Part shown: positions 42,508-52,071 of the stretch, one piece after another
Layout of the letters: each line of letters starts with the position of its first letter
How positions within the stretch are numbered: position 1 is the stretch's first letter
Origin: Quillaja saponaria
Lineage: Eukaryota; Streptophyta; Magnoliopsida; Fabales; Quillajaceae
Direction of reading: 5' to 3'
NCBI GenBank assembly: GCA_029379385.1
Contig: CM055614.1
Location: 15,522,994-15,586,993, forward strand
DNA length: 64,000 bases
Made by a program: the position numbers and the translations under genes
The notes under the pieces: model-generated
Database searches by the model: none
What the model saw: only the letters and a program-made list of their open reading frames with translations
Told to the model about the DNA's origin: nothing

Positions 42508-43183
42508 ATCTCTTACCCCTTTTTATCCTAACTAAAAACCTATTTTATTTACCTACAAAAAAAAATTTACACACCACATTTATTTATTATTATTAGTATT
42601 TAAAAAAAAAAAAAAAAACCAAATTTCCAACGTAATCAATAACGGAATACTAAAGTATCGGGTTATAACAGTATCACATGTTTTTAGCTTTCTTTAAGTA
42701 TTCTTTCAGTGATTTAATGTAATGGCTAGGACTATACTCTGGCCTTTCTTTTAAAATTAATAAAACTTTAAGGACTGATCTAGGTCCTTGTAAGTTTGGG
42801 TTAAAAAAAATAAAAAATAAAAATAAAACTCAATAACATAGCAAATAATATGAATCAAACTAATATGTAATAAGGCTATTTCATAGAATTATCACACCTC
42901 CTAAACTTTAAGGCTTTACTAGTCCTTGAGCGAAAGAAAAACTAAAGTACAAATGAAAACACACAGCCAAAAATGCATCACACTAACATAATGACATCCC
43001 TAATATTCTCTCTAAAGTTTCACGTGATCTTTAACTAAATGTCAAGCAGAGGTATTCAAATTCATGATTCAATTCAAGAGCAAGTAACAAATTCAACTAG
43101 ATTTCCAATGTGTGTGTGAATGATCTTTTAACAAGAAATTATGCAATCCAGATAAGTTTATGTCAAAGTAAATTCAACTAGAT
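42508..43183 (+). repeat. Direct duplication copy A (left flank of EPRV-2)
   Basis: Matches 44891-45607 throughout at about 90% by eye (TATCTCTTACCCC start; AATAACGGAATACTAAAG; CCTTGAGCGAAAGAAAAACT; GAAATTATGCAATCCA). It contains three unrelated pieces in the same order in both copies: an AT-rich stretch, a LINE 3' tail, and an Athila 3' UTR/LTR-C start. It ends at AAATTCAACT. Confidence 0.8.
42690..42832 (+). mobile_element. LINE 3' tail in copy A
   Basis: GACTATACTCTGGCC and CTTTAAGGACTGATCTAGGT followed by AAAAAAAATAAAAAATAAAAATAAAA: the last ~130 bases of the same LINE family, plus orientation, with an A-rich tail. Equivalent in copy B at about 45075-45257. Confidence 0.7.
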
Positions 43184-43258
43184 TTCAGAGTAGTGCAATG
43201 GAAGCGTGGTGGGCCCATAACCCACAGGTCCCAGGATCGAAACCTGGCTCTGATACCA
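43184..43258 (+). tRNA. DNA copy of initiator tRNA-Met including 3' CCA (reverse-transcribed primer; not a gene)
   Basis: Over 75 bases this is plant initiator tRNA-Met from the acceptor 5' end to the CCA: anticodon arm GGTGGGCCCATAACCCACA with CAT anticodon, T-arm CAGGATCGAAACCTG, acceptor 3' strand GCTCTGAT, then ACCA. Plant nuclear tRNA genes do not encode CCA, so this copy most likely derives from a mature tRNA. On the minus strand it opens with TGGTATCAGAGCC, the caulimovirid/LTR-element PBS, preceded by viral-type leader DNA. Most differences from the canonical sequence lie in the D-arm and are C/G to T/A at CpG. It abuts the duplicated flank at its 5' end. No T-run terminator follows. 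Confidence 0.8.
43246..43258 (-). other. Caulimovirid primer-binding site (tRNA-iMet)
   Basis: TGGTATCAGAGCC, 13-base complement of the initiator tRNA-Met 3' end, at the end of the EPRV-2 leader on the minus strand. Minus-strand DNA synthesis would start here in the virus. Confidence 0.85.
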
Positions 43259-43929
43259 TAAGGGGAAGCTAGCGCGCACAGAAAGAAACACGAAAGATAA
43301 ACAGACTAATACTCTGAACATATGCAAACAACTGCAATAAGATTCAGCAAGCCCAAATTAATCATAGAAATATAAGAGTAGAAGAAAACTTACATTAATT
43401 TCATTATTATAGGTACAAGACATAGGTACAGAACACGTTCACATGTACTATTTGACAACAGCAATTTTACAATAGCAGCTATAGGTACAATAGGTATAAG
43501 CCCATTGTTACAAATTTGAAACTTTCACTCGTATTTTACAAAACACTTAATTTTTATTTTTCAAACTTCTGATATTCTACCAAACTTCAAAACTTGCTTC
43601 ACTACAAAGGGCAAAGGCCCTTATATAACAAATTTAACATGATTGCCTAGGAGATGAGGATGAGAAAAGCAGATTCCTTCAGATTAGGTTTGTCCTTCTA
43701 TCTGGGCACGTGTCCTAGAAGTAGTGGAGTCGATCTGCCAGATAGAAAAGGAATATTTACTTTTATAAAGTAAATCTTTTTCTTTAATTATGCCTTCCAC
43801 CAAAAGTTTTCTTTTATAAAGAAAGTGGAATCTTCTTTATAAAAGCAAACCTTTTTCTTTAAAACTTTTAACTTTTTTTCTCAGCTTTTAGAGAAAGTGG
43901 AGACATAATTATCAAGGGTGGGACCTTTC
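43259..43929 (-). promoter_or_regulatory. EPRV-2 intergenic region: putative pararetroviral promoter and leader
   Basis: Minus strand, between the ORF2 stop and the PBS. A TATATAA box lies at 43622-43628 followed by GGGCC. About 85 bases upstream is a CACGTG (G-box type, 43708-43713). Further upstream are several TTTATAAAAG/CTTTATAAAAG repeats (43755-43850). The ~340 bases between the TATA box and the PBS would be the transcript start and leader. A full-length viral transcript would start near 43590. The promoter role is inferred from position and motifs. Confidence 0.6.
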
Positions 43930-44650
43930 TTATAAGAAGTCTTCTGCTCCTTCATCAAAGGGATCTTGAGAATCCTGGAAGTATGCTGGGTTGTCTTGGC
44001 TCATGTCTGATCCGTGATCTTCAAGGATTCTTAAGAGTTCTTTTTGAATATCACCTTTGGAGGAGGAGGCTAATAAGCCTTTGACCAAATTTAGAACTTT
44101 CGAATTTTCATTCGAATAAGATTTTTGGGATGAAGCTAAGGATCTTAATATGCCAAGCTTTTGAAAATTATTAAGATTCTCTTCAAAATTAGAGAAATTG
44201 TCCTACCATTTAATTTGGGATCTACGAATTAGCCAGGGGACTGTCTGATTAATCCCAAAAGTTGAAGAGGAACAATCTTTAACAATATATTCCCATTTGA
44301 CAATCCAAGGGAGCCGATAATAAGCTGTGAACATAATAATTTTGTCTTGAGGGTCCAGAGAATTATTATTCTCTCAGAACCTTTGCCAATATTGATGCAC
44401 ATATTTAGGTAGGGATATAGGAAATAATCCCCATTAAGGTGAACCTTAAAAACCAACTGTGTTTTCTTGCTTTGTTTTCGAATAAAAGCAAATTAGTCCA
44501 CACAGCCATATGAGCTTCTGAGGCTCACCATAGACAGCATTATAGTCCACAAAACAGAAGCACTTATTGACTATTTAAAGTTTGTAAAACTAGCCTAACC
44601 ATCCACCTCTCGACTATAAAGTGGAAAAATTGTAAGCAGCTTAGCAACGG
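43930..44650 (-). pseudogene. EPRV-2 ORF2, C-terminal part
   Basis: In combined frames the minus strand reads FENKARKHSWF, a WQRFG stretch and YYRLPWIVKWEY, then a SQIKWWDNFSNFEENLNNFQ-like block. It ends in an open acidic tail: LVKGLLASSSKGDIQKELLR, ILEDHGSDMSQDNPAYFQDS, QDPFDEGAEDFL and the TAA at 43930-43932. The aromatic HSWF and WW blocks match the C-terminal part of EPRV-3 ORF2 (19238-19606). Frameshifts near 44460 and 44230. Function unknown; the very acidic C-terminus is a new detail that the truncated EPRV-3 copy lacks. Confidence 0.6.
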
Positions 44651-44890
44651 TAGCACACTTCAACTCCATAGCCAAACTCCCACAAGGAAAACACCAAGAA
44701 GCTTCATGAAGGACCAAGGAAAGAACAGGGAAAAATGTTAGGCGAGAGCTTCCTCAAGCAGACTTTTGGTCCAAGTAGGAGGAGAAAATGGAATGGAATA
44801 AAAAAGCAAAGAAATCTCCAAGTCAAAGTGTAAAGTTAAATGTGTGGGTGTGGTTTATTCTACAATATATATATATATATATATATACCA
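44651..44890 (-). other. EPRV-2 distal end and (AT)n run
   Basis: About 200 bases of possible further ORF2 sequence with no clear motif, then (AT)n at 44863-44886, then the start of duplication copy B. EPRV-3 ORF2 also ends at an (AT)n run (19606). Confidence 0.4.
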
Positions 44891-45607
44891 TAATATCTCT
44901 TACCCCTTTTATCCTAACTAAACACCTATTTTATTTACCTAAAAATAAAAAAATTTACACACCACATTTATTTATTATTATTAATATATTTTTTTCTTAG
45001 AAAAAAAAACCAAATTTCCAACATAATCAATAACGGAATACTAAAGCATTGGGTTATAACAATATCACATGTTTTTAGCTTTCTTTAAGTATTGTTTCAG
45101 TGATTTAATGTAATGGGATAGTATCCCATGTTTATTGTTTTTCTTTAAATTTGCCTAGGATGTCATGTATTGGCTAAGACTATAAAACTTTAAGGACTGA
45201 TCCAAGTCCTGGTAAGTTTGGGTTAAAAAAATAAAAATAAAAAATAAAAATAAAACTCAATAACATAGCAAATAATATGAATCAAACTGATATGTAATAA
45301 GGCTATTTCATAGAATTATCACACCTCCAAACTTAAGGTTTTGCTAGTCCTTGAGCGAAAGAAAAACTAAAGTACAAATGAAAACACAGCCAAAAATGCA
45401 TCACACTAACATAATGACATCCCTAATATTCTCTCTAAAGTTTCACATGATCTTTAACTAAATGTCAACCAAAGGTATTCAAATTCATGATTCAATTTAA
45501 GAGCAAGCAACAAATTCAACTAGATTTCTAACGTGTGTGTGAATGATCTTTTAACAAGAAATTATGCAATCCATATAAGTTTATGTCTAAGTAAATTCAA
45601 CTTAGCA
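44891..45607 (+). repeat. Direct duplication copy B (right flank of EPRV-2)
   Basis: Second copy of the ~0.7 kb unit. It keeps ~55 more bases of LINE tail (GGGATAGTATCCCATGTTTAT at 45115-45136) that are lost in copy A. After AAATTCAACT it runs on into TAGCACTCAAACCCC, where copy A instead meets the tRNA copy at 43184. Confidence 0.8.
45255..45323 (-). repeat. LTR-C start
   Basis: TGTGATAATTCTATGAAATAGCC on the minus strand directly follows TTAAGTTTGGAGG, a polypurine tract preceded by the CTCAAGGACTAGCAAAACC motif typical of Athila 3' UTRs. LTR-C is interrupted after ~70 bases by the LINE tail. Copy A has the same joint at 42832-42900. Confidence 0.6.
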
Positions 45608-46355
45608 CTCAAACCCCATTAGTTTGCTTTTCAACTCTATTTCCACTAGTGTAGACTCCATTAAGTCAAGGATCAATAGGTCTTTTTTAAAGCTTGTAAT
45701 GTAGGCTAGGGTAATGGTATGATAAAGGAAATGATATAAAACATGGTAAGCTTAAAAAGGCTCAAACAGTCCAAAGATGATATAAATCATGTCCCTAACT
45801 TAGTCTTGCCTAGGATTTTTCCTCAAGAGAAAATCAATCAATGTATTAAGGTTCCTAACTAAATATGAAATTCCTAAACATAAACGGTCTCTAAATAAAC
45901 AACAATATCCCAATAAAAAAATCAAGTGCATAATATGTGTTGGAAATCACATTCTACAATGCTACTAACTCAAAGAATGAAACATGAATATCAAGATCAT
46001 ATAAAAACTATGATATTATCATAAGATAAAAGGATTTCATCATAAAAGTATAATAACATCTTGGCTAACTGACAACGTAAAAACAAAATGCAGACCAATA
46101 AAACCTTCCTCCAAACTTAAGAGAAACATTATTTGCAATGTTAAAATAATAAAAGGAATAAGGATAGAAAGACTCCCTGGCATTGAAGCATGGTGGAAAG
46201 CTCACCAATCCTTAGCCTTATTAAAAGTGTCTAAGTTCATAGGATGTAAAAAATAATGAACCTACAAAAATAAAAAAAGAACACTTGATAAGAACTAAAA
46301 CAAAAAACAAAAACAAAATAAAAAGTTAGAAACTTGGGTTTCCTCCCAAGAAGTG
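45324..46355 (-). other. Athila-type 3' UTR of the LTR-C element
   Basis: No coding signal. Its right end has CTTCTTGGGAGGAAACCCAAG (46326-46346), the post-pol motif seen at 30463 and 39925. Its left end has the polypurine tract before LTR-C. This identifies a second Athila-type element whose pol is absent here. Confidence 0.55.
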
Positions 46356-46683
46356 CTTGAATTATAGTCATCAGGCATGCGAATTTGGGCGTTAGTGGCG
46401 CCCCTTTTCCATGGCCACGTGAATTTGGGCACTATAGTGCTCGACACATAGGAAATTCTTATTTAACTCTACTTTGACTTCATTCTTTTAAGCATTAAAC
46501 CTTCAAAATACACAAACTAAGTTAAGAATGAATGGAATTCCTAATTAAAGGCTAAATCCGAAGTATACTCAACTAGGATTTAACACTTTAAAACAAATGA
46601 CTCAACTATGCAACAATTAAACTAAAACTCAATAACATAGTAAAATATAAAGGACATGTAAATAAGGCTACTTCATAGACTTA
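46356..46683 (-). repeat. LTR-C/D-type fragment
   Basis: On the minus strand it starts TGATAAGTCTATGAAGTAGCC and continues TATGTTATTGAGTTTTAGTT, CAAATCCTAGTTGAGTA-type text and GCACTATAGTGCCC. The order matches LTR-D (52071 downward) and the LTR-C start at 45323. It is cut into the end of gag at 46684. Confidence 0.6.
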
Positions 46684-47768
46684 TCACTGACCAATTTAAT
46701 TTTCCAAATTTTGAATGCATGCCCTTGTCTCCTGTCGAAATTGCAAAGTAGTAGCCAAAGATTTTAACAATATCCTTAAAAAACATACCTTGATTTGGAG
46801 CGGCTTGTTATCTAGATTGGAAAGTTGGTTGAACTTGATGAAATTCAAGTTGTTGATTACGAGAAGGTTTGAATGATCTCTCTATCCTAGATTGTATATA
46901 TTGGACAATGGATCATATTTGTGTTGTGGCTGTCCTGGAAAACCACTCATGTCATTGACTTGCTTCATGGCCTCTTCTTGAAGTGTTAGGCACATGTTGG
47001 TTGGATGTCCCACGATTGAACAAATTCCACAGGCCTTGGCTTGTTGCAAGCTCCTTACAGCCATTTGGTGCATAAGAGAAGGTGATTAACATTTTGTTTT
47101 TCCAAAGAAGATGATGTATTTATCTCATGAAATTTTTGTGGTGGGGCTCATGTCTAGTGCTAAATTGTTGAGAATTAGCAGCCATGTTTGAAATCAAGTT
47201 CTTAGTAACCTCTAATGTTTTTATTAACCAATGCTCCTCCATTTGCCGCATCAAATATGCTATTCTCTGTTGGGATGAGTCCTTCTTAGAAGTATTAGAT
47301 CACTAGCTGATTACTAATTTGATGATGTGGTCAGCTTGCACATAACTTAATAAAACTCTCTCAATACTTATACAATGATTCTCCATTGTATTGCCTGATT
47401 CCATAAATTTCCTTTCGTATGTTGACACCTCGCAAAGCCAGGAAAAACTTCTCCACAAATAACTTTTTCATTGTAGTCAATGTGGTTATGGATCCCGATG
47501 GTAAGTAGTAGAGCTAATCGTTAGTGGTATCTGCCAAAGAGAATGGAAAAAGCCTTGTAGGCTTCATGCTTGAACAAACCACATAAAACTCTTTTAAGTA
47601 TTTGTGAGGATCTTCCCCTGCAAGACCACAAAAAGTTGGCAAAAGATGGATTAGACCAGATTTCAATTCAAAAGCAACATCTAAAGTAGGATATTCAATG
47701 CAAAGTGGTTGTTGGCTTAGATTAAGAGCTGCCAACTCCTTAAGAGTTCGGTTTACATTGTTAGCCAT
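46684..47768 (-). pseudogene. Athila/Tat-type gag
   Basis: The ATG at 47768 opens MANNVNRTLKELAALNLSQQ; ELKSGLIHLLPTFCGLAGED and PHKYLKEFYVVCSSMKPT follow, the capsid start typical of Athila gag. After the stop at 47514 other frames give YYLPSGSITT, KEIYGIRQYNGESLYKY and LCAS..HHQIS (47350-47500). The frame 46882-47073 has the zinc-knuckle-like KACGICSIVGHPTNMCLTLQ and HKYDPLSNIYNLG. It ends near NLENLIGQ, where the LTR-C/D piece is joined. It belongs to LTR-B just upstream. Confidence 0.85.
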
Positions 47769-47970
47769 GCTTTTTAGATTCCGATGAATTGGTTAAGTAG
47801 ATTGGTAGTGCTAAAGATGACGAGACCACTTGTTGATGAGCACTAATGAATTTTCTTATTTATTATAGCCTAAAAGTAAAATCTTCACTAGTCATACAAA
47901 CCTATAAAATAGAAAAAGAGACAAAAAAAGAACATTTATATTAAGTTGACAAATCAATCAAAATATCAAA

Positions 47971-47989
47971 TCCCCCCGCAACAGGGCAA
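47971..47989 (-). other. Degenerate tRNA-Asp-type PBS of the LTR-B element
   Basis: TTTGCCCTGTTGCGGGGGGA on the minus strand resembles TGGCGCCGTTGCCGGGGA, the tRNA-Asp PBS of Athila elements, preceded by AAATTT. It lies 13 bases after the LTR-B end and about 200 bases before the gag ATG. Confidence 0.65.
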
Positions 47990-48001
47990 AAATTTGAAAC
48001 G

Positions 48002-48710
48002 TGTCAAAAATACTAATTAAAATTCTCTACTTTAATCCAGCTTTGTAATCAGGGTAAATAGAGGTTGATCCCACGGCTTCAATCCTCATTTTTATCGAAA
48101 AAGAGAATTTAGCAACTCATAATAAAAGCGAAAACAATAAAGAAATTCTAAAAACGTTTACTAAGTCTTGAAAAACTGATGATCTAAAAACTCTCATAAG
48201 CTAAGAGTATTTATAGACTAACTAGAAGAGATAAAAGAACTTTTGGAATTCTAGTTTGACTTGAAGTCCTTATTGGATTAGAATTCCTAATCAGTCTTGA
48301 AAATATGTCCTAAAACAAGATGATAATACAAGATCATCTTGCTTTCCTCATACAAATCTGATTAGAAAGTTTATCCTTTAATATATATGTATATTCATTA
48401 ATTTCTGAAGTGATTGGATTCCATTGAACGATTAGAGATTAATTCCTACAAAATATTATATGGGCTTTCATGACTCACACAGCCTTTGAGCCGTGCACCA
48501 ATCTAGCACATCTTTATTTGGTGCTCTTTTGACATCCTCTTCTTTTACTTCTTTTCTCCTAATTGTGTCCCATTTATCCAACAAATGTTCATTCACTTCA
48601 ATTCAACACCTAAAAGGATAAAATAAACATTTATAAGTTAATTAGCACAAAATCATACTTAAAACAACTAATAGGAATCAATAAAATTAAGGTTTATTAA
48701 ACACTTATCA
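48002..48710 (-). repeat. LTR-B, complete copy (minus orientation)
   Basis: 709 bp, starting TGATAAGTGTTTAATAAACC and ending AATTAGTATTTTTGACA. It is the 5' LTR of the gag-bearing element to its left. Two partial LTR-B copies are at 26312-26969 with 28551-28685, and at 33900-34431. Confidence 0.75.
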
Positions 48711-49640
48711 AAAAGTACACTGAATTAACCCAACACAAGAAATTGTGTGGAATCTTTATTCATGTGCCAATGAAAGTTCTCAAAGTGTTGGTGGTGTAAA
48801 CTGACTATTTGACTTGAGATCATCTTTATTACCTTTTAATACATGGGTAATTATTGGACATTTAATGAAGCATATGAAGATAGATGAATGATAGACAAAG
48901 AATTTATCATTCAAAGATGACGAATATCATGTGGCCTCTTGAGACAAGTATGTCTTGTTTTGAGAATCTTTGCAAAAAGAAAGAGATTATGAAAAGTGTT
49001 TTCTTGAATCTCTTTAAGGAACAAAACATAATCATGGTTTTCAAGTACTAATGGATTTAGACAAAGATAGAGTTGACACTTTAATCCATGCTCTATGGCT
49101 ATCTCAGGATATGTTTGATGAAATGATTCAATTACACGATAACTAAGCACTGAAAGGTTTGATCAATGATCTTAACTTCCCTTGTCTTGGGGTGGTCATG
49201 ATACATTGCAAGATGTCAATCTTAATCCATGAATGTAAGTTGGTTAGTTTAAGCAAAACCAAAGTTAAATTAGTTTTAATTTAACCATACTTCTTAAGAA
49301 GTATCCAATTACATTTATTGCCAGCGTACAAGAGAACTTAATGTGTTACACATTTTAATTGATTTAGGTTAAGAACCTAGAAGGATTAATAGAGTAGTGG
49401 AATTAATAGTCAACTTCCAAGCACATAAGTGTCAAAAGGTAATTTTTACCTATGCATATATCATAGGACTTGTTTTCTTGAAGTCAAGGAAAAGTCTAGT
49501 GGGGATCCTAGCCATTTATGCCACTAGGAGTCTAAAGGCCCACTAGTAATCATACTGGAATTTTGGATTACTAAAAGAGTTTTAAGCCTTGGGCATAAAG
49601 AAAAACCCGAACAAGGAAGGACTATAGTTCCTTAATTCCA
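48711..49640. other. Unassigned region
   Basis: AT-rich with no convincing protein. A weak coding-like frame lies on the plus strand near 48860-49140, with text such as FENLCKKKEIMKSVFLNL, but no family is recognised. A 79-codon minus frame overlaps it. Possibly a degraded Copia gag or LTR. Confidence 0.3.
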
Positions 49641-49650
49641 TAGTCAACCG

Positions 49651-49684
<34 letters not shown>

Positions 49685-50695
49685 TACTAAGGCAATTTCG
49701 CCAAGCAGTAAGAAGGGAGAATGAAACTAAGCTTGTATGCTAGACACTAGTAACATTCGGCCTTGGTGCTATCTTAAAATTAACCTCTTGAAGCTTTCCT
49801 CACATAGCTAGTATGGTTGTTTAGTAGGGATGCTTAAAGTTCCTCCATAAATTGTTTAAAATGATTCTCCCAATCAAACACAAAGTATGACCAGTAATTA
49901 GTAAGCTATTCATTGAATACCTATGTTCTTGTTAGTAAAAATTTTGACTCCGTTGTGTATGCATGTGATGCATGACCCTAGATTTCCTAACAAAAAGGAT
50001 GTTAAAAAGTCTATTTCATAGACTTATCAAGTGTCCTCATCTACATATTGTTTTCTCCTTTTCCTTTTTTCCTTTTTTCCCTTTTTCCTTTTTTCCTTTT
50101 TTCCCTTTTCCCTTTTTCCTTTTCCCTTTTTCCTTTTTCCTTTTTTCCCTTTTCCCTCTTTCCTTCTTTCTTTCTTTCCCTTTTTCCCTTTTTTCATTTT
50201 TGCCTTTTTCCCTTTTTCTCTCTTCCTTATTTCTTTTCTTCCCCTCCCCCCCCCCGCCCTTGAACTTCTTCTCCGTCCCTTCCTCTTCTTCTCCATAGCA
50301 ACCACAAGCCATCCCAATTCAACTGAATACCATACCTCTTTCCCCCTCCAAAACACTCCCAACCCTCTCAGCACCATTTTCCCAACCAAAATAGCTCCCA
50401 AAACTATGCCCAAATTTGGCCTCCATTTCAATCCATTTTGGGGCTAAATTCATTGGTTATTCTAGCTCTATTTCCCCTCTATTTCATCTTTATTTGAAGC
50501 TCTAATCAGCTGTCCAAAACAGCCCCAAAACAATAACGATTTTAGCCTATATTTCAATCCATTTTTTGGCTGATTTAAGTGGCTATTTATGGCCACTTCT
50601 GGCTGCAATTCTAGCTTCCATTTGGAACATAAACTACTCCATACCATCAAGGTAAAATTATTAGCCTATGTGTCATTCTTGCACTCTTGAATTTT
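49641..50695 (+). other. Probable LTR/5' leader with microsatellite and long polypyrimidine tract
   Basis: (TA)n at about 49651-49682. A pure C/T tract runs from 50051 to 50195, with two further pieces to 50255. Leader-like text then gives AACAGCCCCAAAACAAT and ends with an ATCAAGGTAAAATT splice-donor-like site at 50647-50660. The style resembles the long LTRs of Ty3 chromoviruses (Tekay-type). The long open frames on both strands here come only from the C/T bias. Confidence 0.4.
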
Positions 50696-52071
50696 TGACA
50701 TGAATTTCGTAATGCAAGCGCACATTTTGTTGTAAGTAATATATAGTGATCAAGTAGAGTGTCGATCCACAAGAAATTAGCACTAATATCTAGCTAAGTA
50801 TTAAAATGAACACTATCCTAATTTTATTCAAACAAACGAATTATGGTTGAAAAGCCTAATTTAAACTAAAACTAACTAATGACAAATTAAACTTAAGGAT
50901 TCAATGAATAAAGGCCAAGAATTACAATTTCTTTCAACACTTCAATTGACATATTATTGTCTTATCATGCTTAGTTAAGGTATAGAATTATTAACCTAGG
51001 GTTCAAAGTCAATTATAAGCATATTCTTATGTCATGTAAATATATATTTCACTTAAGCAATTCACTAAATTCCTATAAGAATTAAGTTAAGCAAAACTCA
51101 TTAAGATTAGACCTAAATTAGCTGCACAAGGCTTATAGGTGTATTCCTATCCTACATATGAATTAAATTCAAACAAGTGCTATATCACTCAAGGGTAAAC
51201 CTAAACTCCTTTTTCCAAGTTTGTTTAGGTTTACCACATCAATCTAATTTGGTAGCTAATCAACTAGAAGCATCAAGCATAGAATGAAAATAAACAATCC
51301 AAATACTAATACCCTAAACAAATAATAAATAATAAAAACCATCAAGGTACATGTTGAGTTCAATTGTAATCGAAATATAATTAGTTCATGCTACTTAGTG
51401 TAGACATAAACTCAAATAAAATCACCATCAAAGTAAACACAAGAAAGACAAAAAGAAAGGTGTAGGAAAAGAGAAAACTATAAAGATTGTTAGTCTTCAA
51501 TCTTCAATCATCCTAAACACCTTTTGTTTCCTTGCATCCTTGATGGCTTCCTTTTCTCCTGAAAATCTCATCTTAATTGTGTCTTTTGAGTCCTCAAGCT
51601 AACCTCTCTTTAATAGGGTTTAAAACCATTAATTTCACTTCAATTTGGACTAAGAATCACACCAACACCACAACCTTGAAAATCTACGAAATAAGGATTC
51701 TTGGCAGTGGGCTTGGCACTGTGGTGCCCAAGTCCTGGCACTGCGGCACCTACCTGGGCTGACTCTGGCACAAGCTTTTTTGGTAGCTCTCCTATCTTGC
51801 CTATTTTAAGCATTTTCCTCATCCAATTCGGCTTCCAAAAGGATTCATTTATGTATTAGACCTTCAAAACACACCAGCTAAGTTAGAATAACTAGCACTC
51901 ATATAAAACACCTAATCATAGCCCAAATCAACTAGGATTCATCATCCTAATACGATAAGTACTCAACTAGGATTTGACTAAAAATAAGCAAAAATCAACT
52001 AAAACTCTAGAATATTGCTAAGATAAAATGGGCAAAAGGATGCAAAATAACTCAATTTCCAAGAGTTATCA
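50696..52071 (-). repeat. LTR-D, solo LTR
   Basis: 1376 bp, TG...CA ends: TGATAACTCTTGGAAATTGA at 52071 going down to TACGAAATTCATGTCA at 50696. Flanked by ATTTT on the left and ATTTC on the right, a likely 5-bp target duplication with one change. Contains CACTGTGGTGCC and CACTGCGGCACC motifs near 51716-51745, similar to motifs in LTR-B. No internal region, so probably formed by LTR-LTR recombination. Confidence 0.7.

Noticed and set aside
43184..43258. Functional nuclear tRNA-iMet gene
   Set aside because: The CCA is encoded, no T-run terminator follows, the D-arm is mutated at CpG sites, and the sequence coincides with a retroviral-type primer site. Treated as a primer-derived copy.
43340..43415. 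Annotated intron in the EPRV-2 leader
   Set aside because: Only ~62 bases long and without expression evidence; kept as a low-interest finding.
49972..50447. Several overlapping 70-138 codon frames on both strands
   Set aside because: All are phenylalanine/serine/proline or lysine/glycine/glutamate repeats produced by the C/T tract.
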